From the NCBI GenBank assembly GCA_964625245.1, contig CAZVAN010000022.1, positions 1-15,626 of the forward strand: 15,626 nt of DNA, in the 5' to 3' direction. Position 1 is the stretch's first letter; the number at the start of each line of letters is the position of its first letter. Under the pieces are notes generated by a model. It was not told where the DNA came from, did not search any database, and saw nothing but the letters and a program-made list of their open reading frames with translations. This document shows, one piece after another, positions 1 through 12,900 of this stretch. The DNA comes from CAZVAN01 sp964625245 (GTDB lineage Bacteria > Patescibacteriota > Saccharimonadia > Saccharimonadales > UBA10212). The translations under genes were made by a program, and so were the position numbers.

Positions 1-987
1 CTGGCGTCAGCACCAAAGGTACCGCGAGTAGTGTTCATCAGTGTCCAGTCAATCGCACCGCTGCCGGCCTGCGGGTATTCATAGAGCGCGGCTGTGGTCG
101 AGCCGGTATTTGAGCCTCCGTATAGCCTGCCGTTATAGACATATAGTTGTATGGAGTCTTGGTCGGCGGCATCGCCGGCTATTAACTTACCAACAGTGGT
201 GTTAACCCTTATAAAGTTGGCAGCGGTATTGGCAACTGGAAGTGTGGTTGTTTTGAGCATATAGACGGCGGCGGCGTTACCGGCGGTCTTGCTCATTGAG
301 ATATAGAGGTTTCCATTGTAGACAACCATACTGGTGGTATCTGAGTAGACAGTATCCGCGCCATAACTTCCACCGGTCAGTGTGACCGAGAGGTTAGTCC
401 AGGTAGTGCTATTGCCATTCCAAGCGGCTATGATATTAGTCGTCGAACCGGTGATACTACCGGAGTATAGATAGCCGTCATATACGGCCAGAATAAAGCC
501 GTCTTTGTCAGCGGTGGTTTCAGCGGCGCTCTTACCGTCAGTGGCAGTAATCTGGGTGAAGGTGGTACCACCATCCCAGCGGCCAATTTCTGCCAAGTTG
601 GCCAACTGATCGGCAACAATTAACTGGCCATTGTACACCACCATACTGGTAATGCCAGTAATTGTAGTTTCGGACATACCTAAGCTGCCGCGGGTAGCGT
701 TGACCATTGTGAATGAATCGGCAGTGGTATCGGCAGTACTGCTTGAATATATGGCGCCGGTTGCAGCGGCGGTTTGGTTGCCGATATAAAGCTTGTTGTT
801 ATAGACAGTCATGACGAAGGCATCGGCATCTACAGCATCACCAGTAACAGCTTGACCAACAGCATGGGTAACTAGTGTCCAAGTTGTACCGCCGTCATAA
901 CGGTAGACTCCAGCAGCGTTGGTCTTAGCCACAGCTGCAAATAATTTACCCCTGAATTCTACTTCGGAAGTAACTCTGTCGTTGGCT
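1..987 (-). repeat. 'VYNGxLY' propeller-like repeats, six copies, cut by the window edge
   Basis: Residues about 4876-5208. Six repeats have the core strands VEFRGKLFAA, TVYNNKLYIG, VVYNGQLIVA, AVYDGYLYSG, VVYNGNLYIS and YVYNGRLYGG. Several are followed by aromatic strands such as GVYRYDGGTTWTLV, IGRWDGGTTFTQI and ALYEYPQ, and by acidic loops such as 'DAVDADAF' or 'DAADQDSI'. Units are roughly 50-60 residues. This looks like a galactose-oxidase/Kelch-related propeller common in CPR proteins ('VYNGKLYAGT...WEYDG..WT'). The block continues beyond the left edge, so the blade count is unknown. Confidence 0.75.
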
Positions 988-3900
988 GTAGCTGCACCAA
1001 ATGTACCGGCTGCCGAGTTAAGGCTTGCCGTGCTTGTGCCGGTTGAGGCAGTATCGACTTGGGCGCCAATGGTTACAATGCCGTTGGCGCGTAGGGCTTC
1101 ATCCCAACCGGTGCCAATAAGCAGGCCGGTTTCCGTAGAATTAGCCTGAGGGCTGGCTAGGTTGCCAATACTCAAGCCTTCCAGGGTTGTGGTAGCACCG
1201 GTGTTACCCGATGTTACGTTAATCTTTAGCCCAGCGTTATCGGCTGAAGCGGTGGAGCCGGTTGTATTGAAATTGATTGATGCGCCATCAACACCTGTGG
1301 TCGAGGTGGCGCCGCTGGCGTTAGTAATTGCCAGCTGGTCTACGGTTGTGGCGGCTGAGGCGGTTAGTTGCAGGTTGGAGCCGGCTCCCTGGCTGAACAC
1401 CACATCGCTGCCGGCCGATGGCTGCAAGTTAAGGTTACCGGAGCCACTTTGGATATTAGTGGTGCTGGTGGTATTTGCTGAACCGATTGTGGTGATTTTA
1501 GCATTAGCCCCGGTGCCAACATTGACGTTGCCAACGGTGCCGCTGTCTATAGTTACGGCGTTGGCGCCGGCAGCTGATTGCAAGCTTATAGCGCCGCTAG
1601 CTGTTAAGGCCGTGGTGGTGCCAAAACTTATGGTGCCAGAGGCCGATTGTACTGTAAGACCAGCGCCGCCGCCGGAAGAAACAGTCACCGCTCCGGCGCC
1701 TGTGTAGCTCTTACCGGCCGCTATGCTTATATTGTTTGCTGTAGTAAGTAAGCCGCTATTACTGACCGAGAACATACTCGAGCCACCTGATTGGGCATTT
1801 ATTAAGTTGCCACCGGCCGCAGAGTTGCTCTGGCTGACCAGCAAAACATCCGGCGCTATGTTGGAAGACGAGCTAGCCGAAGAAGTATCTTCCACTTTGA
1901 GGACAGATGAGCCGGTGGTGTTAAATGTACCTTGGGTAAAGTTGCGGGTAATCTTGAAGTCTGAGTAGGTATTGTCTTTATTGGCGGTTAAGGAAACGCT
2001 CTTGGCCACGGTTAGAACATCGGCTTCGGCGCCCAGGGCAAAGCTAATACTGCCCGTTCCCTGGCCTATTTGAGTGGTTCCCGACGAAGCCGCGAAGACC
2101 GCTGCGCCAGAGCTATAGTATATGTCTGCGTAGTTTGAGCCGGTGCTGTCATAAACTTTGAGATGAGGAGTACCGCTGGCTAGATTCAAACTTAAGAAGT
2201 TCTGCGTGCCGCCCGAGTTTTGAACGTCCATTATATCTGACGTGGGTGAGCCGGCACTAGTTTGCTTAACGGTTAACGATACTACGTCCGCAACCGGTGC
2301 AATTGTAGTTGCACCACCGTCAGCAACAGTCAAGACTGATGTAGTGTTGTCCTGAAGCTGGAGAATATTACCGGTGGTTGAGCCGTTGGAAGCATAGAGA
2401 GCAGAGCTACTGGCAGAGCCGCCGCCTAAGGCGAAGTAGCCACCGTAATTAACTGCGCTGGCATCGCTACCGCCCGCGGTTCCGGCAATAGCTTTATTGA
2501 CCTTAGCACCTGAACCATTACCAGTAATTGACGAGTTAACTCCGGTGTTGGTATTGGCTAGAGCAGTAGCATCGGTTAAGGCAACGTTAATGCCGTTAGT
2601 TATAGAAGTTGAGGAAGTATTATTGACAGTAACAGTCTGAGCATAGCCATTGACTGTGCCGCCAGTGGAGGAGCCGTTGGTTAATGTCTGGCTAATGTGC
2701 GTTTGTCCGCTCGTTAAGTTGGCTGCTGGCTGTAGTGTTACAAGTCCGCCGTCGGCAACAGTTAGAACATCAGTAGTGTTATCTTGCAGTTTTAGTATAT
2801 TGGCAGCAATTGTGGAATTTGAAGCATAGAGAGCGGATGAGGCTGCGGCCGGCGTAGAGCTGGTGGAATCAAAGGTAAAATACCCGCCATAGGCCGTAGC
2901 ATTACTGCCGCCAACTTTAGTGTCGCCGTATACACCGATAGATGTAAACGCAGCATTTGCAGATTGTACACTGCGACCAATTACACCTCTATAGAAATTG
3001 CTTGCTGTACCGGTAGTACCATTGTAGCCGTAGGTACCTACCCCCGCATAAACATTTAACGCAGATGAGCCAGCTCCTGTAGCCGCCCCTAGGACACCGT
3101 AGGTATCATCTTGGACACTGGCCGTACTTACTCCACAAGAACCAACGCTTAGAACAGCTGTGCTGAATACACCACCACAAGCATTAACCATTGAGCTACC
3201 AGAAATTCCATTAGAAACACCTGAGATACCAATTCCACGATTTACAGCTGTATCAATTCCAATTTGTTGTTGGCTGGTGTTGGTACCGCTGTTAAGGGTA
3301 ACTTTTAGACCTGTGTTAATGTTGGCAAGTGTAGTAGCGTTGTCCGTCAATGATATGTTGGTGCCATTGGTGTTTGATGCGGAGCTGGTGTTACTTACCG
3401 TAATTGTTTGGCTGTAACCTTGCACTGTACCACCAGTAGAAGAGCCATTGGTGAAGTTCTGGGTCATTTGAGTCTGACCGGCAGTCAGGCTGGCTGCTTG
3501 TTGAATCATTATTGAACCTTCAACAGTCAGTTGACCAGTGGTATTAATAGTAGGTGCTGTATTGCTGTCGCCAACAAAGCCAGTATCTGTAAGACTTGTA
3601 GAATTTGTCGAACCTATAAGCCCATTGGTGTTTGGTGAGGTACCATGAGCAGTTCGATAAACCTTATAGGATGTAGCGCCTGTTACAGCGCTCCAACTGA
3701 TTAAGTTATTATTGCTGACAGTCAAAGTTGCGTTGTCTGTTGCGCTAACCGTTCCGGATGCCGAAGCCGTAGTTTCTCCTCCATAAGCGTTAACCGCTGT
3801 AACCACATATGTCCAGGTGGCGGTATCAGCATTGGCACCTTGCGAAGTTACGCTAGGAGCAGCGGGAACACTCAGTAAGCTGTTGCCTCCGCCAAGCACC

Positions 3901-6900
3901 GTATTACCCTGGATATAGGCAGACCCAGATACACCTAGGTCGCCGCTGTCTTGTATGCCATTACCTACGTTTAGCCCGCCTTGGATAGAGGCATCACCTG
4001 CGAAGTTTGAATTACCGTTCACGGAGAGTGAGCCAAGCTCTGCCCCGCCAGCCTCCAGCTGCTGGAGGTAGGCGCCGCCAAGATCATAAATTTGCAAACC
4101 GCCACTGCTGTTTGAATTCACTACATAAGCGTAGCGCCCGTTCACCGTCATGCCATAAACGCCTGTGATGGGGTTAGGGATGGTACCTAGACTACGAGGA
4201 GAAGCCGGATTGGTTATATCAAAAACCTGTACTCCCGAAGTGCCGCCAGATACATCACCGGCGATGTAGGCATAGTTCCCTTGGACAGATATAGCTACAG
4301 CCGTTTGGCTGCCGGTACTAACGGTAGAAACAACCGATGGAGCGTAAGGTGACGATATGTCTACAATAGTGAACTTGTTATTGTTGCGACCGGCAATATA
4401 GGCATACTTGCCACGGATTTGAATAGTGAATGGCTGGTTAGAAGCAAGCGCTAGTGTAGAGACCAGGGTTGGGCTACGAGGGTTGGAAATATCAATAATA
4501 TAAAAGTTGCCATTAGCGGCTGAACCTACATAAGCGTAGCGACCGCTGACAGTGACTTTAGGTGAAAAGCCGCTGCCTGTGTCGATAGACAAAGCTCCAA
4601 CGGCGCTTATTGAGCTTGGGTTACTTACATCAAAAACCCTGAAGGTTTTAGTAGAATTACTGACGGCATAGATATAACGACCTTGAAGGTCAATGCCCGA
4701 TAGATCCATTGCGCTGGTGCCACCTGTGCCAGCGAGTGTGGGTGAAATAGGATTACTGATGTTATAGACATTCAAAGCTCCTGACGCCGAATAAAGATAC
4801 GAGCCTTGGGCAATGAGGCTCATAGGGTTACCTGACTGACTGAATGAACCTACTATAACCGGAGCGGACGGAGTAGAAATATCAATTACGGATGTAGCGC
4901 CGCCGCTATTTCCAACATAAGCGTATTTACCCTGAATGCCCAGAGCTTCCGAGAATGATCCGGGAATAATGGAGGCCAATGTACTAGAACCTACCGTTCC
5001 GCCTACGTAAAGTTGGCCGGTGGGCGTACCGTTGCCGCCTACCGAAATCTGAAGTTGGGTATTCGAATTATTTGTACTTATATAAGCGTTAGCGATTGAA
5101 GGCGGAGTAGCGGAACCAGCAGTTATAGAACCTTTATCCGCAAAGTAGTTGGTGGGCACCGTTGTCAGATATACTTCACTATTGCTAGCGCCGCCGGCAG
5201 CGGTTCGATAAACCTTATACCCGGTTGCTCCGGTAACTGCGGTCCAACTGAAATTTATGGTTAACGTCCCCGAAGAACCTGTGGTGGCGTTGACTTCCGA
5301 GGAAGCTGCTGTCTCGCCACCGGCATTATCGACACCTGTAACTTTATACCTATAAGTAGATGAGGGAGTTAAGCTGCCGCCAGCAGCTGGAACACTGCCA
5401 GTAGCGGGAATACCCGTATCGTTAAAGCTATTGGTTGTTACATTACCAATATAGCCTGTAGTTCCTCCTCCGGTAGTGCGGTAGACGTTGTAGCTTATGG
5501 CACTCCCAAAGGCTGTCCAGCTGAGAGCATTGTAGGTTGTGGCGCTCAGTGAACTTACTCCGGTAGCAGTAGTACCTGCCACCGATGCAGCCGACTGACC
5601 TGTAGGGATGTTAGCTATGATTATGTAGTTATAGGTAGTCCCACCACTACCACCAGTTGGGGTAACTGATGGCGTAGCGTTTTGTGAGGGGGTGGAAGCA
5701 GTGGGACTTCCCGGAGTACTCATTGCGCTGTAAGTTACATCTACACCCACTTTGGCATTAGCAGAATCTACATTAAATACCTGCGAGCCAGCCGGGTTTT
5801 GAATCTGAAAATTAGCGGATAAGCTGACGTCACCATTACGATAATCAGTCATGGTAGCCCCTGCTTCGAGTTGTACCCCGTCTACATATATAGTTCTTAT
5901 TGAAGCATCTGTGCCCTTAGTTATGTATAGGTATGGAGTTCCGCTGGCGCCCATAGTAGCACCAGTGGTGAAAGTACAGTTAAAGCGAGCGTAGGTTGTG
6001 GTAAGAGAACCAGTAGTTACACAGCTGGTATCGCCACCAACTACGCCAGTGTCGCTCCTACCAAAGGTCAGGGTAGCAAAGCTACCGCTGCTAACTTTGG
6101 CATAGAAGCTAAGCGTGTATTGAGTGTTGGCTGCTAATGAAGATATCGGGTATTTAGCACCCTCTCCTGTGGCAGTTGTAGTAACAATCTCCATAGACTG
6201 AGTGCCGAACTGAGGAGCTGTAGTTTGAAGCTTAATGCTGGTTTCTGTGCCAAGTTTCTTGCTCCAGCCATCTACGGCGTTGTCTAGGTTGGTAGTGCCG
6301 CCTTCAAAGTTAGAATTGCCTATGAGATTTACAGTGCTGACATTGACTACGTTTATATTGCCAGCGTTTTGGATGTTTATGATGCCAGTAGAGCCGGTTG
6401 CTCCCTTGATGGTAGCTCCGCCGTTGACGGTTAGACTGCCCCCTATACCTACGCCATTAGCAAAGTTAGCCTGGCCTTGGATTTGTAGGTCCCCTACTCC
6501 AGTTATGTTACCGGCTGTTAGGCTGCCACCGTTGTTGCCAGCATCACTAAGGTTTTGACCAGACAAGCCGACTAGGTCAAGCGAGCCGCCAACTAGAATG
6601 CGTGAAGTGGAGGTGTAGTAGACGGTGGATTGGGCGGTGCCATTCTGACCGCCTAAGGCATATATATATCCGTTAGCTATAACTGACGTGTGAAAACCTA
6701 GGGCTGACGGAAGCGAATTAGAGCTAGTTTGCCAAGCAGCTACCGAACCGTCGGCGTTGAGTTTGGCGTAGTAGACGGTGGATTGGGAAGTAGAAGTAGA
6801 ACTGTTATAGCCACCTATGGCGTAGACGTAGCCGTTAGCCACGACGGAGGAGAGTCGATAACTTATAACTGGCAAGTTAGGTGCATGGGTTGAGTCCCAA

Positions 6901-9900
6901 ACACCCGTACTACCGTCAGCGTTAAGCTTGGCGTAGTAGACGGTGGATTGCGAGACACTGCTACTATTTGATCCACCGATGACGTAGACGTAGCCGTTGG
7001 CAACAACCGAGGAATGCGAGCCTCTGACAGCTGGCAGAACATTAGCATTGGTCTGCCAAGCAGCTACCGAACCGTCGGCGTTGAGTTTGGCGTAGTAGAC
7101 GGTGGATTGGGCTGCGCCACCAAGCGTATTAAATCCACCGATGACGTAGACGTAGCCATTGGCAACAATGGAAGATTGGCCCCAACGCAGATCCGGCAGG
7201 GCGTTCGCGCTGGTCTGCCAAACACCCGTAGAACCATCTGTGTTCAGTTTGGCGTAGTAGACGGTGGATTGAACGACAGAAGCAGTAGCTCCACCTATGA
7301 CGTAGACGTAGCCGTTAGCCACGACGGAAGAGGTGCTAGTCAGAGCGAGTGGTAATGAATTTATGTTTGTCTGCCAGACACCAGTAGAACCGTCGGCGTT
7401 AAGCTTGGTGTAGTAGACGGTGGATTGCTGAGTTGTTCCATTAAATCCACCTATGACGTAGACGTAGCCGTTGGCAACGACGGAAGAGTGTACTTGGCGC
7501 AGATCCGGCAGTGCATTGGCGCTGGTCTGCCAAGGCTGTATCTCACCAATGTTGGAGTTGTTGAGACTAAGGTTGCCGTAGAGTGGGTCAGCCTGCAGGG
7601 AGGCTGCTGGTTGAACATAGGTTTGGGCAGAACCGAAAGCGGTTAGAGTTATTCCATCTATATAGACGTTACTGTTAGTGTTGGCGGTTTGCTTAATGAA
7701 GACGTTAGACAATCCGTTGACTGTAGCTCCGACCGTAAACGTACAGCTAAACTGAGTCCAGGTGGTGTTGATAGTGATAGTAGAGCAACCGTTGTTGTCG
7801 TTAGTAGGATCGCCGGCTGAGGTTGGGTTAGGGTCAAAACCGGGGCGGTATGATGCCGATGAAGTGGTATCTGTGCGAGCCCAGAAGCTTAGGGTGTAGC
7901 GGGAGGATGGCTGGAAATTATAGTTAAACTGGGCACCAGTGTTAGTCGAGGTACCGGTAACCAGCTTAAGAGACTTATTACCAAATTGAGCGAAGTCTGT
8001 ACTGGAAGATATGCTCGGGCTACCGGCGCCACCTGTGTTATGCAGGCTCCAGCCATCAGTATTACTCTCAAGGCTGGGGTTGCTTACTAGGTTTGGTGTA
8101 GCCGCGTCCGTAAAGGCTGTAGCAGAAGATGATTGTTCCAGCTGGGCGGCGTCAAAGACTAAAGTACCAGCAGCGGCTGTGGTTCGCTTGAAGTAGAAGT
8201 AGTCAGAACCCGTAGTGGTAGCTCCTGTAGTGAAAGCTGTGCAGGTGTATCGGGTTAGGCTGCCGGTTAGGGTTACGCCGGTTACGCCACAGTTAGTCTG
8301 AGCACCGCCGTTTTGGACGGTACCCATTTCGAAAGAGGTGGTTGAGCCGGAAGTAATAGCGGCATAGACGCTTAGGGTATAGGTGGTATTAGGTTTGAAA
8401 TTATAGACATATTTAACTCCGTCACTAGCATTACCAGCAACCAATACGGCTTGCAGGGATTGAGTGCCAGACTGGGTGGGCGTGGAGACGGTAGATAGAG
8501 TAGAACCATTCAAAGCTGTCCAGCCAGCAGTATTGCTTTCGAAGTTTGGGTTAGAGATTAAGTTTTGATTGGTGGAGATGGTGCTGATATCAACTATAGG
8601 CGTGGAGGTAGAGTTTTGGATTTGGAAGGCAGTAGAGATATTGGTGGTGGTTTGAACATTAGTCGCGCCTGTATTGGCTACGCTAAACATGGCTACGCCC
8701 AAACCTGCAGCAGCAACGTCCCGGATGGCAAACAGGCTACCAGTGATAGGTGAGCTGTTGTTATTTTGAATATCTACGCCGCCGGTATCAGTTCCGCCGT
8801 TGTTCAGGACTATTTCGGGGGTGGTACCTCCAGCGCTTGTATCATAGGTCTGTTGGAGGGTTGAGCCAGTACCTGTTCCACCGGCTCCAGGAGTTACAAA
8901 GGCCCAGACGGTACCGCCAGCGCCCCCTGTCTTAATCTCCAAGGCTTGGCCGATTGCCGTACCAGTTGGTGGAACGCCTGCTGCTTTAGTTACTTTTCCA
9001 GCTGTAGTGCTAGCGACTAGGTAGTCACCTGGTGCGATGGCTGCGCTAGCGGAGTCGAGGTTTACCTGGTAGGTTCCGCCGATAACGATGTCTTGGGGGG
9101 TGCCGCTGCCGGTGGCTATACCAAAGACTTTAGGGTCATTGGCAGTTGTAGTAGTTTTGACCTGGGCGTTGGTAGTAGAGTCTATGACTACTAAATCATG
9201 GGCGTTGACTATGCCGCCGACGGCCATGTTCTTAGTAATAGTAGCGTTAGTGTTGCCACTGGCAGCCAGGCTAAGCTGTGAACCGTCAGTAGTGTTGCCT
9301 ACCTTAACACTGCTGCCACTAGTATCAACGTCAAGTATGGATCGGTTGCTACTGTTCTGGACTTGGAAGGCCGTAATGGAATTACTTGTACTCTTGAGTA
9401 GGGCTGAGCCTTCAACGGTTAGTTGACCGGTAGTGTCAATAGTAGGAGCTGTATTCCCAGCCCCTGCTAGGCCATTATCAACGAAGCTGGTAGAGGTTGC
9501 AGTGCCAATATAGCCAGTGCTGCTAGGCGTACCACCAGAAGCTGTGCGATAAACTTTGTAGGCACTAGCTCCAGATACGGCACTCCAGCTTACGGTATTG
9601 AAATGGGTGGCGTCTAAGGTAAGAGCGCCTCCAGCAGTAGAACCAGTATTTGAAGCTGTGGTCTCGCCACCTGAAGCATTAACGGTAGTGACTATATAAC
9701 TATATGAGGTAGAAGCACCTAATGTAGGAGTAACAGTTATGGCCCCTGCGGGTGGGCCTAGTTGGTTGTTGCCACCGGCTAGGATAGTACTGCCCTGAAC
9801 TAAAGCTCCCCCGGATATGCCTAGGTTGCCGGATGTTTGAATGCCTTGGCCCACCTGCAGACCACCCTGTACGTTAAAGTCTCCGGCTACCTGGCCGTTA

Positions 9901-12900
9901 CTGTCTACTTGCAATGTTCCGGTTTCGATACCACCGGCTTCTAGTTGTTGAGTATATTCTCCGCCTAGGTCAAAGACCTGGAGTTTGTTGGCCCCTCCCA
10001 CAGCTACATAGGCGTAGCGGCCAGAGACAAAAACGGAGGCAGGGTTGGCTGCGGTAACTACACCACCACTACTAATATCTACTGGAGTGTAGGGATCACT
10101 GACATCGAAGACCTCTAATTTGCTAGTGTTACTAGCCACGAAGTAGGCATAACGACCTTGTACGCGGATGGATACTGGAGAGCTCGAGGCCCCAGTCGAT
10201 ACTCCCCCATTAGTTACATCTACTGGAGCGGCGGGGTTGCTGATGTCGAAGATTTGGAAATTATTAGCACCATCTAAAATATAGGCGTAGCGGCCTTGGA
10301 CGTAGATGGATTCACCGCCGCCGCCAATAGATACAGAACCGACATTTATCGGCGCGGCGGGGTTGCTGATGTCGAAGACTTGCAAATTAGTACCATCTAG
10401 AACGTATGCGTAGCGGCCCTGGACGTAGACAGATGAACCACTACCCAGAGTAGATACGGAGCTAACGCTTATCGGCGCGGCGGGGTTACTGATGTCGAAG
10501 ACTTGGAGTTGCTTATTGTTGAAAACTGTAACATAGGCGTAGCGGCCAGAAACGTAGACGTAATTAGCGCCAAATCCAGCGCTCACCCCGCCAGCGCTAA
10601 CATCTACTGGAGCTGATGGATTGCTGATGTCGAAGACTTGGAGTTTGCTGGTGGCACTAATTATTATATAGGCGTAATGACCTTGGACGAAAATAGAACT
10701 GGGATTAGTGCCAGTGCTCACTCCGCCAGCGCTAACATCTATTGGCGCGGCAGGGTTGCTGATGTCGAAGACTTGGAGTTTGTTAGCGGTGTAATCAGCC
10801 ACGTAATCATAGCGGCCAGAAACGTAGCTAGAATTTGGACCTGCGGCAGTAGGCACTCCGCCGCCACTGATGTCTTTGGGTAATGTGCCTGAGACGTATA
10901 GCTGACCCGTGGGCGTACCAAGACCACCAACCGATACTTGTAATGAAGAATTACTATTGTTGGTAGCAACGTAAGCCGTACCGGTAGCAGGTGGAGTAGC
11001 TGAACCGGGAATTATAGAGCCCGTATCTAGGAATGAGGTTCCCGTAACTGTGGTTAGATAGACTTCGGCGCCAGAACTAGTAGACCTATATATTCTATAT
11101 CCGGCGGCTCCGGTAATGGCAGGGGCCCAAGAAACACCTATGGCTGTATTACCAGTGCGTGAACCTTCGGGCGAAGGCGCGGATTCACCACCGGCAGCAT
11201 CAATTGCAGTCAACTTATAGTAATAGGTATTGGCTGGATTTAATGAGCCTGCTCCTCCGTTTGTGAGGCCAACAGAAATACCAACCCAGGTTATAGGAGT
11301 ATAGATAACGTCTACCCCTAAGCGCATATTGGTAGTATCGGCTGCTAGAAGTTGTGTACCAGAGTTGTTTTGTACCTGAAAGGCGGTAGTTGAGTTAGTG
11401 CCGTTTTTAAAGATAGCCTCGCCCTTATCGGTAAGCTGCTGGCCAGAATAGATGGTGTTTGTGCTGGTGTCGCTGATCCCGGGTGCTAAGGTGCCGTCGC
11501 CAAGCAGACTATTAGAAGATAGATAGTTTGACGAGCCGCCGTTAATATTAATAACTGTACAGGTACCGCTGCAGCTAACTCCTGTCAGTTTGTTATCAGA
11601 GATGGTGTTCTTGGATGAAGAAGCAACATATATGTTGTACTGAACAGCGGTAACGTCGTTGGATGAGATGTTATTGCCGTTAGAACTGCTGACGTAGATT
11701 CCGTATGTGCTGGCGCTATTAACGGTGTTACCGGTGATGTTGTTGTTGGTAGAAGTTAGGACTTGGATTTCTGTAACTTTGTTGCCAGTAACAGCGTTAT
11801 TGCTGGAACCGCTTTCGAGCACTATGTCAGTACCAGAATTACTGGAGCCGTAGTTATTAGAAATAATATTGTCGGAGGTGTAGATGTCGATACCCGCCGA
11901 CGTATTATTGGTAACGGTGTTGCCGGTGATGACGTACTGAGTGGCACCGTTCCCGATTACAATACCCCTGGTTAAGGACTTAAACACGTTGTTAGAGATA
12001 GTGTTATGGGAGCTGCTGCCCGTATATACTCCAAAATTACCACTGCCAAGGCCAATGATGTTGTTACTGGTCACCGTATTGTATGAGCCGTCAAAGTAAA
12101 TACTGGCGTTAATTCCCCCTGCTGTACCAGCGTTTTGAATGGTACTGTCTGTCAAGATGTTATTGTCACCGCCAAAATAGACACCTTTACCACTAACATT
12201 CTGTACCACAACATTACTTATTACGCCGCCGCTTCGAGTAGTGCCGCTACCTACCCCGGTAAACGAAATTCCGCCCATAGTTCCGGAGCCATTATTAAAG
12301 TTGTTCCCATCAACCAGCAGGTTCTGAATGTTTACCTTGGTCCCTGTAGATGTGTCAGTGTTTTGAATCATGTTATAGGAGCCGTTTTGCGCGTTAGGAA
12401 TAGTGATGATGGTAGAAGCCCCTGCTCCGCTTAGGGTGGTGTTGTTAGGTACGCTTATTGCTGCAGTTAAGGAATAGGTTCCTTCCATTAGGTAGACGGA
12501 GCAGCCGGAGTTGTTTGTACAGGCGGTGCTGGTGAAGGCATTATTAATTGTTGTTTGGTCGGCTGTGCCAGAAGCTATATAATCGGCGGCATCTTTCTCA
12601 GTCTGAGTGGAGTTGCTGGCGGCGATTATTACGGTAGAGCTCTTAGGAGCAGAGTTCCACTTGGTGCCGTTATACTGAATCAACTGGTTAGTAGTAGTGT
12701 CGTAGTAGACCGTGCCGGCAGTTGGAGAGCCTGGGCGGCTGCCACTTCCAGTTATCTTGATGTATTGGCTGGCCGCTAGGGTGGTGTTGCCATTTAGAGC
12801 AATAGTACCTGTACCAGTACTTATGTTGTTGTTGTTAATTGAGCCTATGAGAATGGTGCCGGAGCTAGCAGCCTGGAGGCTGATAGCCCCTGCTCCGTTA

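Noticed and set aside
1162..1707. Plus-strand open frame of 181 codons; another at 12712-13122
   Set aside because: Hydrophobic-looking antisense translations of Ser/Thr/Ala-rich minus-strand repeats; no ribosome binding site or recognisable domain was seen.
6600..7560. Regularly spaced DNA repeats resembling a CRISPR array
   Set aside because: The period is 153-165 bp, always a multiple of three, and the repeats translate in frame to Kelch blades, so this is protein-level repetition.
9930..10848. Tandem DNA repeats of 123-141 bp as a satellite or recombination site
   Set aside because: The units are in-frame LVIVP blades within an open reading frame and need no separate DNA-level function.
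11490..12650. Active pectate or polysaccharide lyase
   Set aside because: The fold signature is present but I could not point to catalytic residues, so an enzymatic call is not supported.
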